From JAJRXC01 sp047639555 (GTDB lineage Bacteria > Actinomycetota > Acidimicrobiia > Acidimicrobiales > Aldehydirespiratoraceae), in assembly GCA_047639555.1 (NCBI GenBank), contig JBLIOE010000014.1:13623-77622 (forward strand): a stretch of 64,000 nucleotides of DNA, in the 5' to 3' direction. This document shows, in pieces, positions 18,116 to 27,082 of the stretch. The position numbers and the translations under genes are program-made. How positions within the stretch are numbered: position 1 is the first letter of the stretch; each line of letters starts with the position of its first letter. A model generated the notes under the pieces. It was not told the origin of the DNA. It searched no databases and was given only the letters and a program-made list of their open reading frames with translations.

Positions 18116-19422
18116 TGGTTCGCAATCTCGTGTTCGAGACGCGCCTCGATGTGGGCGCGGGCCTCGATCGTGCGGGTCGGGATGTGCTGCGACGGAAAGA
18201 GTCCTTCATAGGGCGTATAGCCCTTGAGGATCGTCTTTGCGATGGTGTCCTTGTGGACTTCGGTGGGGCCATCGGCGATGCCCATGACAGGAGCCGACAT
18301 CCACATGCCGATGAGGGGCATCTCGTTGCTGACACCGAGCGAACCGTGGGCGTGAAGCGCCCGATAGACGACGTCCATCAACACCTTCGGCGTTGCGACT
18401 TTCACACCCGCGATGTGCTGGCGGATCTTTCCGTAGTCGCCTTCTTTGTCGATCAGCCACGCGGTGTGTAGCACCTGGAGACGGAATTGCTGGATCTGGA
18501 CCCAGGAGTCGGCGATCCAGTGCTGGATCGACTGCTTCTCGGCGATGAGGGAGCCCTTCGTCTCGCGAGAGAGCACGCGCTCACACATCATGTCGAGCGC
18601 TCGCTGGGACATGCCGACCGAGCGCATGCCGTGGTGCACCCGGCCGCCGCCGAGGCGGGTCTGCGCAATTTTGAAGCCGGCGCCTTCGTCGCCGAGCAGA
18701 TTCTCGGCGGGCACCCGCACTTCGTTGAACCGAAGGTAGGCGTGGCCGGCATCGTCACCGGAGGAACCAGTGCCGAGGTGCACGTTGCGAATGAGTTCGA
18801 GACCCTCGATCTCCTTCGGCACCAGCATCATCGACGACCCCTTGTACACGGGTACGTCGGGGTTCGTGACCAGCATCACAATGAGAAAGTCGGCGTAGAC
18901 AAAGTTGGAGGCGAACCACTTCTCCCCGGAGATGACCCATTCATCGCCGTCGCGGACGGCACTGCAAGTGAACTGGCCCGGATCGGATCCGGCCTGTGGC
19001 TCGGTCATGGCGTAGGTCGTGGAGATCTCGCCCCGAAGCAGGGGAGCGAGGTAGCGCTCCTTCTGTTCGTCGGTGCCGTAGTGGGCGAGTACCTCAGCGT
19101 TGCCCGAGTCGGGGGCCTGGCAACCAAAGACCGACGGCGCCCATGAAGAACGACCGAGAATCTCGTTCATCATGGCGAGCTTCACCTGGCCGTAGCCGCC
19201 GCCGCCGAGCTCGGGGCCAATGTGGCAGGCCCAAAGGCCCTTCTCGCGGACGATGTCCTGCAGCGGGCGCACCAGGCCCTGCGCCACTTCGTGGGTCTTG
19301 TCGAAGGGCGAAACCTCGCCTTTGAAGTAGAGGTCGAGCGGCTCGACCTCGGTCTTGACGAATTCTTCGATCCAATCGAGCTGAGTTTGGAACTCTGGTT
19401 CAACGTCGAAATCAATTGGCAT
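18112..19422 (-). CDS. acyl-CoA dehydrogenase
   Basis: 436 aa FAD flavoprotein. ELGGGGYGQVKLAMMNEILGR lies in the N-terminal helical domain. The middle beta-domain has YAMTEPQAGSDPGQF and ISGEKWFASN, and the C-terminal helices hold RVHHGMRSVG and LHAHGSLGVSNEMPL. It oxidises an acyl-CoA to the trans-2-enoyl-CoA and passes electrons to ETF. The ATG at 19422 is preferred over an upstream Met because GGGAGG lies about 8 nt before it. First gene of an operon with the MaoC-like protein and the propeller lipoprotein. A TATGAT sequence further upstream could be the -10. Confidence 0.9.
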   Translation of the reverse strand: MPIDFDVEPEFQTQLDWIEEFVKTEVEPLDLYFKGEVSPFDKTHEVAQGLVRPLQDIVREKGLWACHIGPELGGGGYGQVKLAMMNEILGRSSWAPSVFGCQAPDSGNAEVLAHYGTDEQKERYLAPLLRGEISTTYAMTEPQAGSDPGQFTCSAVRDGDEWVISGEKWFASNFVYADFLIVMLVTNPDVPVYKGSSMMLVPKEIEGLELIRNVHLGTGSSGDDAGHAYLRFNEVRVPAENLLGDEGAGFKIAQTRLGGGRVHHGMRSVGMSQRALDMMCERVLSRETKGSLIAEKQSIQHWIADSWVQIQQFRLQVLHTAWLIDKEGDYGKIRQHIAGVKVATPKVLMDVVYRALHAHGSLGVSNEMPLIGMWMSAPVMGIADGPTEVHKDTIAKTILKGYTPYEGLFPSQHIPTRTIEARAHIEARLEHEIANQ

Positions 19423-19582
19423 ATCAGTGCCTCCCAGGCATAACGGAATCATAGGAGCCACCACCAGATCTGTCAGAATCGCCGGCGTTGGTCAACGCGA
19501 CGGTGGAACTCGACCCGGCGATCAACTCACTTGACTCACTTGCCGTCGAGTTCGAGAAATTCGGCTGGGATGCCTGCTTCGG

Positions 19583-20347
19583 TTAGCGGGGTCGACGGCT
19601 GGCTGAGCGAATATTGGACTGCACGCAGATGCCGCTGATGGCCGATGACTGGTCACACGCGAGCCAGGTGACGGTCGCGGCGACCTCCTCCGGCGTGGTG
19701 AGGCGGGCCAGGTTCAGATCGGCAGTATGGGCTTCGACTCCACCCGGCTGCTGGTCGAGGTAGGCGAGGAGCGGTGTCGTTGCGGTTGGTCCGGGTGTGA
19801 CCGCGTTGGCTCGGATGCCCTGATTGCCATATTCCGTCGCGACGGTTTCCATCAGCGAGATCACGCCCGCTTTTGCCGCCGCGTAACCGCCGAGTCCGTG
19901 TTGGCCACCAATACCCGCACCGGACGACATCGAAACGATGCTGCCGCCCCCGGACTTCAGCATGTGAGGGATGACCGCTCGGGTCGCGAAGAAGCAGGTG
20001 TCGAGCGTGAGTCGCTGTTGGGATCGCCAACTGTCGTCGTCGGTGTCGCCGAGGAGACCGTGTCGCGAGACACCGACGTTGTTGTAGAGCACGTCGATTC
20101 GACCATGAGACCGGGCGGCTTCGTTCACCCAATTGTTGATGAATTCAGAATCGGAAGCGTCGCCGACCATGCCCGACGCGCCGGTTTCCTCGACGATCTC
20201 GCTGAATGCTTCGGTGTTGATGTCGTTGAGCCAGAGCAGGGCGCCCTCCTCTGCGAACCGGCGAGCGACCGCGGCCCCGATGCCGGAACCAGCACCGGTG
20301 ATGAGCGCGACTCTGTCGTGAAGCAAGCCCGAGCCTTCGAGAACCAT
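19583..20347 (-). CDS. short-chain dehydrogenase/reductase
   Basis: 254 aa classical SDR. The cofactor loop TGAGSGIG is at about residues 17-24, followed by NNVG (the usual Ala is Val), catalytic Ser in SMSSGAG, and YAAAK with catalytic Tyr and Lys. An Asp after beta-strand 2 (LNDINTE) favours NAD(H). The substrate is unknown; in this context a hydroxyacyl-CoA or alcohol is likely. It follows the phosphotransferase gene by 12 bp and probably belongs to the same operon, although CAAACT 6 nt before its ATG could drive its own leaderless transcript. Confidence 0.88.
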   Translation of the reverse strand: MVLEGSGLLHDRVALITGAGSGIGAAVARRFAEEGALLWLNDINTEAFSEIVEETGASGMVGDASDSEFINNWVNEAARSHGRIDVLYNNVGVSRHGLLGDTDDDSWRSQQRLTLDTCFFATRAVIPHMLKSGGGSIVSMSSGAGIGGQHGLGGYAAAKAGVISLMETVATEYGNQGIRANAVTPGPTATTPLLAYLDQQPGGVEAHTADLNLARLTTPEEVAATVTWLACDQSSAISGICVQSNIRSASRRPR

Positions 20348-20359
20348 GACGGCAGTTTG

Positions 20360-21439
20360 TCAGCTGAGCTTGGTGGTCGCGACTAGCTCAGCGGCCTTCG
20401 TTGCCATGTCGAGCACAACCTCGCCGAACGACGCCATCTTGGGGTTGTCGGCGCCACCCTGCACGAACCGGGCATAACCACCCTCGAGCACGATCGCCAT
20501 CTTGAATCGAGCGAGGATGACGTAGTAGTCGATCTCGTCGACATCTCGGCCGGAGATTGTTGCGTAGCGCTCAAGCAGGTCGGCTTTGTCGGGCATCCCG
20601 GTGTGGTCGACGTAGCCCTTGCCGCCTCGGTCCTCGTCGGCGTCGGGCCAACCCATCACGACCCAGGCGAGGTCGAGGAGCGGGTCGCCGATCGTCCCCA
20701 TTTCCCAATCGACGATCGCGGCCATCCGAGCCGGGCCACCGTGGTGGAACATCACATTGGCGAACTGGTAGTCGCCGTGCATGATCCCCGGTTTGTAGCT
20801 CCGCGGCTTGTGGTTACGAAGCCATGTCGCCGCCTCGTCGAGCCCGGGCAATTCACGGAACTTGAAGGCGTCGAGATGGGCGAGCCAACGGTCCACCTGG
20901 CGGTCGTGGAAACCGTCGGGGCGACCGAGTCCTTCGAGCCCCCGGGCCTTCCAGTCAACGTTCGACAGTCGAGCGATGGCATCGACAAGTTCGTAGGCGA
21001 GCGGGGGGCGGGCATCGAGATTGGAGAAGAAAGGCTCAGGCCATTCGGGTTCGCTGATCGGCGACCAGCCGTCGATGAACTCCATCAAATAGAAGGTGCT
21101 GCCGAGGATCGAGGTGTCTTCGCAGACGCCCCACGCCTTGCAATGGGGGACGTCGGTGTCGGAGAGCGCATCGATGATTCGGTACTCGCGGAGCATCGTC
21201 TCGTTACGACCCTTGGGTACCACCCGCGGCGGACGGCGCAGCGCCCAGCGTTCGCCGCCCCGCTTCACCTCGAAGATCTCGTTCGAGGCGCCGCCGGAGA
21301 TGAAACGCGATTCGATCGGGTCGCCCTCACCGGGAAGGCCTTGTTCGTCCATCCAGACACCGAGTTTCTCGGGATCGATGAGCCCCTCGGTTCTCGAGGC
21401 ATCGTCGTCATCGCTGGCTTGCCGGGTGAAGTCCGTCAT
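20360..21439 (-). CDS. aminoglycoside-phosphotransferase-fold protein (ACAD10/11 N-terminal kinase-like)
   Basis: 359 aa APH/choline-kinase fold. ISGGASNEIFEV forms the nucleotide loop, MHGDYQFANVMF the catalytic loop (HxDxxxxN with Asp as base), and IVDWEMGTIGDPLLDLAW the metal-binding DWE motif. Proteins of this type in lipid-degrading actinobacteria resemble the N-terminal kinase domain of ACAD10/ACAD11 and are thought to phosphorylate 4-hydroxyacyl-CoAs before dehydrogenase action. That role is inferred here, not shown. It overlaps the M24-like gene upstream by ATGA (21439-21436). An in-frame Arg-rich extension of 78 codons upstream is a shadow of that gene. Confidence 0.85.
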   Translation of the reverse strand: MTDFTRQASDDDDASRTEGLIDPEKLGVWMDEQGLPGEGDPIESRFISGGASNEIFEVKRGGERWALRRPPRVVPKGRNETMLREYRIIDALSDTDVPHCKAWGVCEDTSILGSTFYLMEFIDGWSPISEPEWPEPFFSNLDARPPLAYELVDAIARLSNVDWKARGLEGLGRPDGFHDRQVDRWLAHLDAFKFRELPGLDEAATWLRNHKPRSYKPGIMHGDYQFANVMFHHGGPARMAAIVDWEMGTIGDPLLDLAWVVMGWPDADEDRGGKGYVDHTGMPDKADLLERYATISGRDVDEIDYYVILARFKMAIVLEGGYARFVQGGADNPKMASFGEVVLDMATKAAELVATTKLS

Positions 21440-22395
21440 GGGTCCTGCCTTGGTCGATCGGAGAGAATTTCGGCTCCGGTGGGTGTGACGTGCACAACTG
21501 ATCGCTCGACGCCATCGCCGACGCTCAGGACCATTCCGGCCTCCAGAACTTCGTCGAATCCGTGGGTCGGGTCGATGACCGGCCGCTCGAATCCCATGCC
21601 GAGTCCGCGAACGAGCCAGTCGTTCTGCGTGGCCGTTCGGGCCAGATCCGCATGTGTTGCGCCAGGCCGACACGCTTGCGAGAGGGTCGGTCGATCGGGC
21701 GGCGCGTCGGGGCCCTCGACCGGGGCGCGGTGACCGACTCCGCCTTCGTAGCCGTCGACGATCACACCGATGTCGATCACCGTTATGTCGTCGACGGTCT
21801 TGACGACCGGCGTGGACGACGGGATCGTGGCACCCGCGGCGGCGAGCGCCTTGACGGCGGCTCCGAGCTGCTCGTCCGGGGAAACGTCACGGGCGAGAAC
21901 GGCGGCTTCGATGCCGGCCCAGGCCACGACACAGGCGGCGCGAATCTTTTCGATCTCCTCCGGGAGCTTGATCCGGCGGACGGTCGACATGAGGTCGTCG
22001 GCTGGGACAACCGCGGCGTCGGGCGCGAGTCGGGCGGCGGCCCGGGCGAAGGATGGCGAGACTTCGTCGACGCCGATTCGTTTCGCTTCGGCCAGCCCGG
22101 GAATCGCGGCGAGGTAGCCCGACATGACCCGCGGGTTCCATGTCGACGGGTAGAGGTCGTCCCACGTCATCGTCTCCGGGAGGCCGGCATCCCAACCAGA
22201 GAGCACATGGGTTCGGCCGGTCGAACGGACAACAAGACAGCCCGCACCGAACGGGCGCGTGCCGGCGGTCCAGAGCCGGTGCATGCCGCTCGCATAGTTG
22301 GCGTCGTCTTGGCGGCCGAGCACCAGCACGTCGATGTCGCGCTCCGCCATGGCGCCGAGCACTCGGTCGCGGCGAGCGGCAATGAGTGAGGTCAT
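21436..22395 (-). CDS. M24 (pita-bread) family protein with lost catalytic residues
   Basis: 319 aa. The fold is that of creatinase/prolidase: an N-terminal domain (about 1-130) and a pita-bread domain. The motifs are decayed: DIGVIVDGYEGGVGH replaces the usual DxGxxxxGYxSDxTR (second metal Asp gone), RGLGMGFERP replaces HGxGxxxHExP (His gone), and the last Glu-containing motif reads VGDGVERSVV. It is therefore very unlikely to bind the dinuclear metal centre. It overlaps the intact M24 gene by ATGA (22395-22392), so the two are co-translated and may form a heterodimer, the degenerate chain acting as regulator or substrate gate (inference). Confidence 0.8.
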   Translation of the reverse strand: MTSLIAARRDRVLGAMAERDIDVLVLGRQDDANYASGMHRLWTAGTRPFGAGCLVVRSTGRTHVLSGWDAGLPETMTWDDLYPSTWNPRVMSGYLAAIPGLAEAKRIGVDEVSPSFARAAARLAPDAAVVPADDLMSTVRRIKLPEEIEKIRAACVVAWAGIEAAVLARDVSPDEQLGAAVKALAAAGATIPSSTPVVKTVDDITVIDIGVIVDGYEGGVGHRAPVEGPDAPPDRPTLSQACRPGATHADLARTATQNDWLVRGLGMGFERPVIDPTHGFDEVLEAGMVLSVGDGVERSVVHVTPTGAEILSDRPRQDP

Positions 22396-23609
22396 GATCC
22401 GAAGGGCGCGTAGCCCGGGTGGCTCGACAACACTCGGCAGCCGTCGCCGGTGACGACCACGATCTCTTCGGCCCGATAGCTGGCAACACCGTCGTCCCAA
22501 ACAACGGGCTCGAGTACGAGGATCATTCCCTCGGCGAGTTCGTAGCCATCGTCGAACTCCTGGCCGAGATCAGAACCGACCATCGGCATCTCGGCACTCT
22601 CCAAGCCAACGCCGTGAGCGACATAGAAGTGGGGCAGCCAAGGTCGGGTGTCATCGTTGGCGGCAATGGCGGCACGACCCACGTCGCCGAGTGTTGCTCC
22701 TGGTTTCACGGCCTCGTTCGTGGCGCGCATGATCGCGGACCATCGGTCGAAGCAACGGTGCTCGGCCTCGTTCGGTTCTCGACCGACGATCCAGGTGCGG
22801 CCGAAGTCCGACGCATATCCCTCGTAGGCGTGGCCGGCGTCGACCCAGATGAGGTCGCCGCGGGCGAATGTCGGGTCTTCGATTCCGGTCGGAAACGCGA
22901 CGTCGCCAGTGGCCGTGCGCGGGCCCGAGTCGCGATAGCGGGGCATCACCTGGAAGATGGGATCGATCTCGTTGTGGTGCGCGCCCTGCTCGCGCATGCC
23001 CGCGAGGAAGACGCCGGCGACTTCGGACCGAGTTGCTCCGGGAACGCACGCGCCCTGGGCCGCTTCCATTGCGTGTTCGGTCTCGGCTTGCGATCGCTCG
23101 ATGCAAGCGATCTCATCGGCCGTCTTTGTGATTCGGGCCGGGCCGAGGACCCGGCTGGCGTCGCTCAGCGTGGCTTCACCGAACACGTCAGCTCGAGCCA
23201 TCGCTCCGGTGATCGAGTCGACGGCAAACCGACGGTCGGCGCCGCGGCCCAAGACCTCGCCAATGCTCGCTTCGAGCGAGCCGGTGTCTTCGTCGAGTTC
23301 CGGCCAAAGCGCAGGCGCAACGTCACAGTCGACGTTGCCGGGGTCGCCGTGGACGTGGAGGCGGGGCGCGCCTTCAGCCGGAACGATTGCGATCGCCCGA
23401 CGGTGCACGGCATGGCTGGCGTCGACCGCGTCGGGCACGTGTCCTGTCGCGTACGTAACGTGTGGCCCGTGTAGGAGGACGGCTCCGCCAAGGTCTTGGG
23501 CGACAAGCTGCGCTTGCAAACGGGCGAGCCGCTCGGCGCGCATACGCCCGAGGTCGGGTACCGGGGACGCCGAGTCGAAGGCGTGAGGCTGAGTCACAGC
23601 GACCAGCAT
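22392..23609 (-). CDS. M24 family metallopeptidase (Xaa-Pro peptidase/creatinase-like)
   Basis: 405 aa. An N-terminal creatinase-type domain (about 20-165) precedes the catalytic pita-bread domain. Metal ligands are recognisable: WVDAGHAYEGYASDFGRTW (two Asp), VAHGVGLESAEMP (His then Glu), LVLEPVVW and YRAEEIVVVT (Glu). Such enzymes cleave Xaa-Pro bonds or C-N bonds in small molecules such as creatine or carboxamides. It is the first gene of the operon with its degenerate paralogue, the kinase-like protein and the SDR. That company suggests a small-molecule amide substrate rather than a peptide (inference). Confidence 0.87.
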   Translation of the reverse strand: MLVAVTQPHAFDSASPVPDLGRMRAERLARLQAQLVAQDLGGAVLLHGPHVTYATGHVPDAVDASHAVHRRAIAIVPAEGAPRLHVHGDPGNVDCDVAPALWPELDEDTGSLEASIGEVLGRGADRRFAVDSITGAMARADVFGEATLSDASRVLGPARITKTADEIACIERSQAETEHAMEAAQGACVPGATRSEVAGVFLAGMREQGAHHNEIDPIFQVMPRYRDSGPRTATGDVAFPTGIEDPTFARGDLIWVDAGHAYEGYASDFGRTWIVGREPNEAEHRCFDRWSAIMRATNEAVKPGATLGDVGRAAIAANDDTRPWLPHFYVAHGVGLESAEMPMVGSDLGQEFDDGYELAEGMILVLEPVVWDDGVASYRAEEIVVVTGDGCRVLSSHPGYAPFGS

Positions 23610-23691
23610 GCATCACATCTGACAGTCACGTCAGGTTCACCGGTTGGCTGGTCGGGGTGGCGTCGCGACAGAGAAATGCCAAGATCGTCGT

Positions 23692-24444
23692 ATGGACGTC
23701 ATCGAAGTCGCACGAGTCGGTCGAGTCACAATCGTGACGATCAATCGGGAGGACAAACGGAACGCGATCAATGCGGATGTCGCCGCTGGTATCGATGCGG
23801 CGTTCAACGACTTCGAAGACGACCCCGACCAATGGGTCGCCATTCTCACCGGCGGCCCCAACTTGTTCAGCGCAGGCACCGACCTGAAGGACGGCCCCGG
23901 ACGGCCCACCGAACGTGGCGGTGAGTACGGCCTCATTCGGCGCCGGCGCACGAAGCCGTTGATCGCCGCAGTCGAAGGGCTGGCGTTCGGCGGCGGCTTC
24001 GAGCTGTGCATGGCGAGTGACATGGTGGTGGCCGCCGACAATGCCCGGTTCGCCCTGCCCGAAGTGAAGCGTGGTGTGATCGCCAATAGCGGCGCCCTTT
24101 TCCGTACGGCTCGGCTGGTGCCGCCCAACATCGCCAAGGAACTCTTGCTGACCGGCTCCGAGATCAGCGCGGTCCGAGCCGCCGAACTTGGCTTCGTGAA
24201 TCGCGTCGTCCCCAAGGGACGTGCGTTGGCATCCGCGATCGAGCTCGCGGGAACGGTCGCAGCCAACTCGCCGGTCTCGGTCCGTAACACACTTCAGGCC
24301 GTTGATGGTCTGCTCGCTGCGACCGACGACGCCGGCTGGTCCGCAACCGCCCGCGGGGTGGCCGAAGTGATGGCTTCCGACGACATGAAAGAAGGCGTCG
24401 CGGCGTTCCTCGAGAAGCGTGACCCAGAGTGGACCGGACAGTAG
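23692..24444 (+). CDS. enoyl-CoA hydratase/isomerase family protein
   Basis: 250 aa crotonase fold. FSAGTDLKDG provides the first oxyanion-hole strand and AVEGLAFGGGFELCMASD the second, with Glu in the FALPEVKRGV region. The length is that of mono-functional hydratases. The start at 23692 is supported by CAAGAT 6 nt before the ATG, a near-consensus leaderless -10. An upstream in-frame extension lacks homology. It stands alone and is convergent with the SDR gene 17 bp away. Confidence 0.9.
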   Translation: MDVIEVARVGRVTIVTINREDKRNAINADVAAGIDAAFNDFEDDPDQWVAILTGGPNLFSAGTDLKDGPGRPTERGGEYGLIRRRRTKPLIAAVEGLAFGGGFELCMASDMVVAADNARFALPEVKRGVIANSGALFRTARLVPPNIAKELLLTGSEISAVRAAELGFVNRVVPKGRALASAIELAGTVAANSPVSVRNTLQAVDGLLAATDDAGWSATARGVAEVMASDDMKEGVAAFLEKRDPEWTGQ

Positions 24445-24461
24445 TCCTGCCTTGATGGGCT

Positions 24462-25400
24462 CTATTTCGGATTGGCTTTGAGGCCTTTGAGAATCAGCGC
24501 CATCTCATCACCGACACCGTCGGGCACGGTGTAGCCCTCCTCGGCGCAGATCTCGTCGATGTTGGCGGCGACCGTGTCGATCGACAGGTTTCGGTCGAAG
24601 ATGCCGGGAGTGACACCAACGAAGGCGCGGGCAACGCGTCCGCCTGCACACGCGAGCACTTCGCCGTTGAGGTCGCAGCTCTCGTGGCAGAGGTAGCCGA
24701 CCACGGCAGTGATCAGCTCTGGCGGTGTGTCGTCGGCAAGTGTGCCGAGCAGACCTTCGGTCATGGCGGTGTCGGCGGTCGGTGCGATCACATTGGCCTG
24801 AATACCCTTGCGGCCACCCTCTTGTTTGATCGCTCGGGCGAATCCGACGAGGCCCATCTTCGCGGAGCTGTAGTTGGTCTGGCCGAAGTTGCCGTAGAGG
24901 CCGGCGGGCGACGAGGTCATGACGATGCGGCCGTAACCCTGCGCCCGCATGTGCTGGAAGGCGGGCAACGTGACGTTGTAGGCGCCCGTGAGGTGCACAT
25001 CGATCACGGCTTGCCAGTTCTCGAGGTCGGAGTTGTGGAAGGCTTTGTCGCGGAGGATGCCCGCATTGTTGACCACAATGTCGAGGCGGCCGAACTCGTC
25101 GAGCGCCTGTTCGGTGAGGCCTTTGGCGGCCGCGGGGTCGGTAACCGATCCGGTGCTGGCGACGGCGAGGCCGCCAGCGGCTTTGATCTCATCGACCACG
25201 AGTTGGGCGGCGCTTGTGTCGTTGCCCGCACTGTCGACGGCGCGGCCAAGGTCATTCACAACCACCATTGCGCCGCGGCGGGCGAATTCGAGGGCGTGGG
25301 CTTTGCCGAGGCCGTTGCCGGCGCCGGTGATGATGGCGGCCTGCTCGTCGAATCGAAGCTCGTTATTGGATACCGCGCTATTGGATGCTGCGTCGCTCAT
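24462..25400 (-). CDS. SDR-type 3-hydroxyacyl-CoA dehydrogenase (MFE-2 like)
   Basis: 312 aa. The cofactor loop TGAGNGLGKAHA, the aspartate in VVNDLGRAVD, NNAGILRDKAF, Ser in MTSSPAGLYG and YSSAK are all typical of the dehydrogenase domain of the peroxisomal-type multifunctional enzyme 2 (17-beta-HSD4 family). The last ~70 residues extend beyond a plain SDR. It probably oxidises a 3-hydroxyacyl-CoA with NAD+. It is coupled by ATGA to the upstream acyl-CoA ligase gene (25400-25397), so activation and a later oxidation step are made together. Confidence 0.88.
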   Translation of the reverse strand: MSDAASNSAVSNNELRFDEQAAIITGAGNGLGKAHALEFARRGAMVVVNDLGRAVDSAGNDTSAAQLVVDEIKAAGGLAVASTGSVTDPAAAKGLTEQALDEFGRLDIVVNNAGILRDKAFHNSDLENWQAVIDVHLTGAYNVTLPAFQHMRAQGYGRIVMTSSPAGLYGNFGQTNYSSAKMGLVGFARAIKQEGGRKGIQANVIAPTADTAMTEGLLGTLADDTPPELITAVVGYLCHESCDLNGEVLACAGGRVARAFVGVTPGIFDRNLSIDTVAANIDEICAEEGYTVPDGVGDEMALILKGLKANPK

Positions 25401-27082
25401 TTGTTGTTCCCCTGCTCAGCGACCGCGATCGCGGCGGCCCATCGATAGTCGGCTTTGCCGTTGGGTCCACGAACCACTTCCGGCACGGTGATCACTGTAC
25501 GGGGAAGCTTGTAACGCGCGAGATGGCCGCGGCAGTGGGCCAGGAGTTCCTCGGTCGTGACGGCGATGCTCGTGGACACAACCGCGCAGACTTCGTTACC
25601 CCATCGTTCGCTGGGCCGGCCGACGACAACGGCATCGTGGATTGCTGGGTGAGCATGGAGCACGGCCTCGACCTCTTCGACGAAGACCTTCTCGCCGCCC
25701 GTGTTGATACACACCGAGTCGCGGCCAAGGAGTTTGAGTCGGCCGTCGGCTCGCCATTCGGACCGGTCGCCGGGCACTGAGTAGCGAATGCCATCGATCG
25801 TCGGAAAGGTGCGGGCGGTCTTGTCGCGGTCGCCCAGATAACCCATCGGAATACGGCCGGTTCGGGCGAGCCAGCCGGATGCGCCGGGTGCCGCAGGAAC
25901 CTCGGCGGTCATGTCGTCGGAGATCAGCAGGGTGCCAGGACCGGGTTCGAACACGCCGGCCTCGACCTCGCGGTCGTCGGTGCTCACATTGCGACCTTGG
26001 GTTCCGCTTTCGGATGCCCCCATCGAGTCGATGATGCGCAGACCGGGCCGGTGGGCGAGGAACTCTTCCTTTACGCCGCTGGTCATCGCGGCGGCCCCGG
26101 TCGCGAGGACCTTCAGTGGTGAGAAGTCGTAGGGCTCACCGGTACTGATCCCCCGGTTGAGTTCGTCGAGGATCGGTCGGCCAAACGCATTGCCAATGAT
26201 GATCATGAACGAGCACTTCTCGCGCTCGATCGTGTGCAAGATGTCGGCCGGATCGAGCCGATCGACCACATGGCCGAACACGATCGGGTCGCCGCCCATC
26301 CATCCGAGCCAGGCCAACCATTGTCCGCCACCGTGCATCAGCGGCGCGGCGATCAAGTACGGGAAGACGCGTTCTTCTGCGGCACTCTCAACGGCGGCTT
26401 CATAGCTCTCAAACTCTTGACCATCACGGGGGTCAGCACCGCCCATGGCTCCGCACCAGATATCGGCCTGACGCCAGAGCACTCCCTTCGGGAGTCCGGT
26501 GGTACCGCCCGTGTAGACCATGTAGAGATCGTCAGGTGACCACTCGAGGTCGGGTCGTTCGGGCGAAGAGTTGGCGAGGAGAGTCTCGTAGTCGAGGGCT
26601 CCAGCGAGGAGCGGTTCGCCGCTGCTATCAGCAACCTGGATGAGCGTGACGAGCGACGGCAGCGAGCTTCGAATCGCCGAGATCACCGGTGCGAAGTGGG
26701 CGTGGTAGATAATCGCCTTGGCGTCGGCGTCGTCCAGGAGCGAGATCAGTTCGTCGGCGACATAGCGATAGTTGACGTTGAGCGAGACACCCCGCGCCTT
26801 CCAGGCACCGAGCATTCCCTCCATATATTCAGGCCCGTTGTGGAGGTAAAGCGCCAAATGGTCTTGGCCCGATTCCCAGGGCTGAAGCTCAGATCGTTCG
26901 GTGTGGCAACGAATGCCACGATCGATCAGCGCATTGGCGAGTCGGGTGCTGCGCTCGCTGATTTCGCCAAACGTGAGTCGTCGATCGGGGGTGATGACGG
27001 CTTCGCGATCGGGGATTCGCGCGGCGATGCGCTCGAAGACTTCCGCGATGTTGGCGTGGAACGGAGTGGCATCGTGGGGCAC
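25397..27082 (-). CDS. acyl-CoA synthetase (AMP-forming)
   Basis: 561 aa ANL enzyme. The phosphate loop YTGGTTGLPKGV lies near residue 195. The A8 hinge region (KLLGRDSVCINTGGEKVF) and the adenylate-binding RYSVPGD region are intact. It activates a carboxylic acid with ATP to acyl-AMP, then the CoA thioester. Fatty-acyl type by similarity of layout; exact substrate unknown. The start is GTG at 27082, supported by TACCGT (27096-27091) 8 nt upstream. The first 157 nt lie inside the 3' end of the HNH endonuclease gene in another frame. It is coupled to the SDR gene at its 3' end. Confidence 0.92.
   Translation of the reverse strand: MPHDATPFHANIAEVFERIAARIPDREAVITPDRRLTFGEISERSTRLANALIDRGIRCHTERSELQPWESGQDHLALYLHNGPEYMEGMLGAWKARGVSLNVNYRYVADELISLLDDADAKAIIYHAHFAPVISAIRSSLPSLVTLIQVADSSGEPLLAGALDYETLLANSSPERPDLEWSPDDLYMVYTGGTTGLPKGVLWRQADIWCGAMGGADPRDGQEFESYEAAVESAAEERVFPYLIAAPLMHGGGQWLAWLGWMGGDPIVFGHVVDRLDPADILHTIEREKCSFMIIIGNAFGRPILDELNRGISTGEPYDFSPLKVLATGAAAMTSGVKEEFLAHRPGLRIIDSMGASESGTQGRNVSTDDREVEAGVFEPGPGTLLISDDMTAEVPAAPGASGWLARTGRIPMGYLGDRDKTARTFPTIDGIRYSVPGDRSEWRADGRLKLLGRDSVCINTGGEKVFVEEVEAVLHAHPAIHDAVVVGRPSERWGNEVCAVVSTSIAVTTEELLAHCRGHLARYKLPRTVITVPEVVRGPNGKADYRWAAAIAVAEQGNNK

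Noticed and set aside
20603..21733. Long plus-strand open frame opposite the kinase-like and M24 genes
   Set aside because: Antisense to well-supported genes; composition is Arg/Glu/Val-rich with no family likeness, as expected from a high-GC third-position mirror.
22419..23474. Long plus-strand open frame opposite the M24 metallopeptidase gene
   Set aside because: Mirror frame of a gene with clear catalytic motifs; no recognisable domain or start signal.
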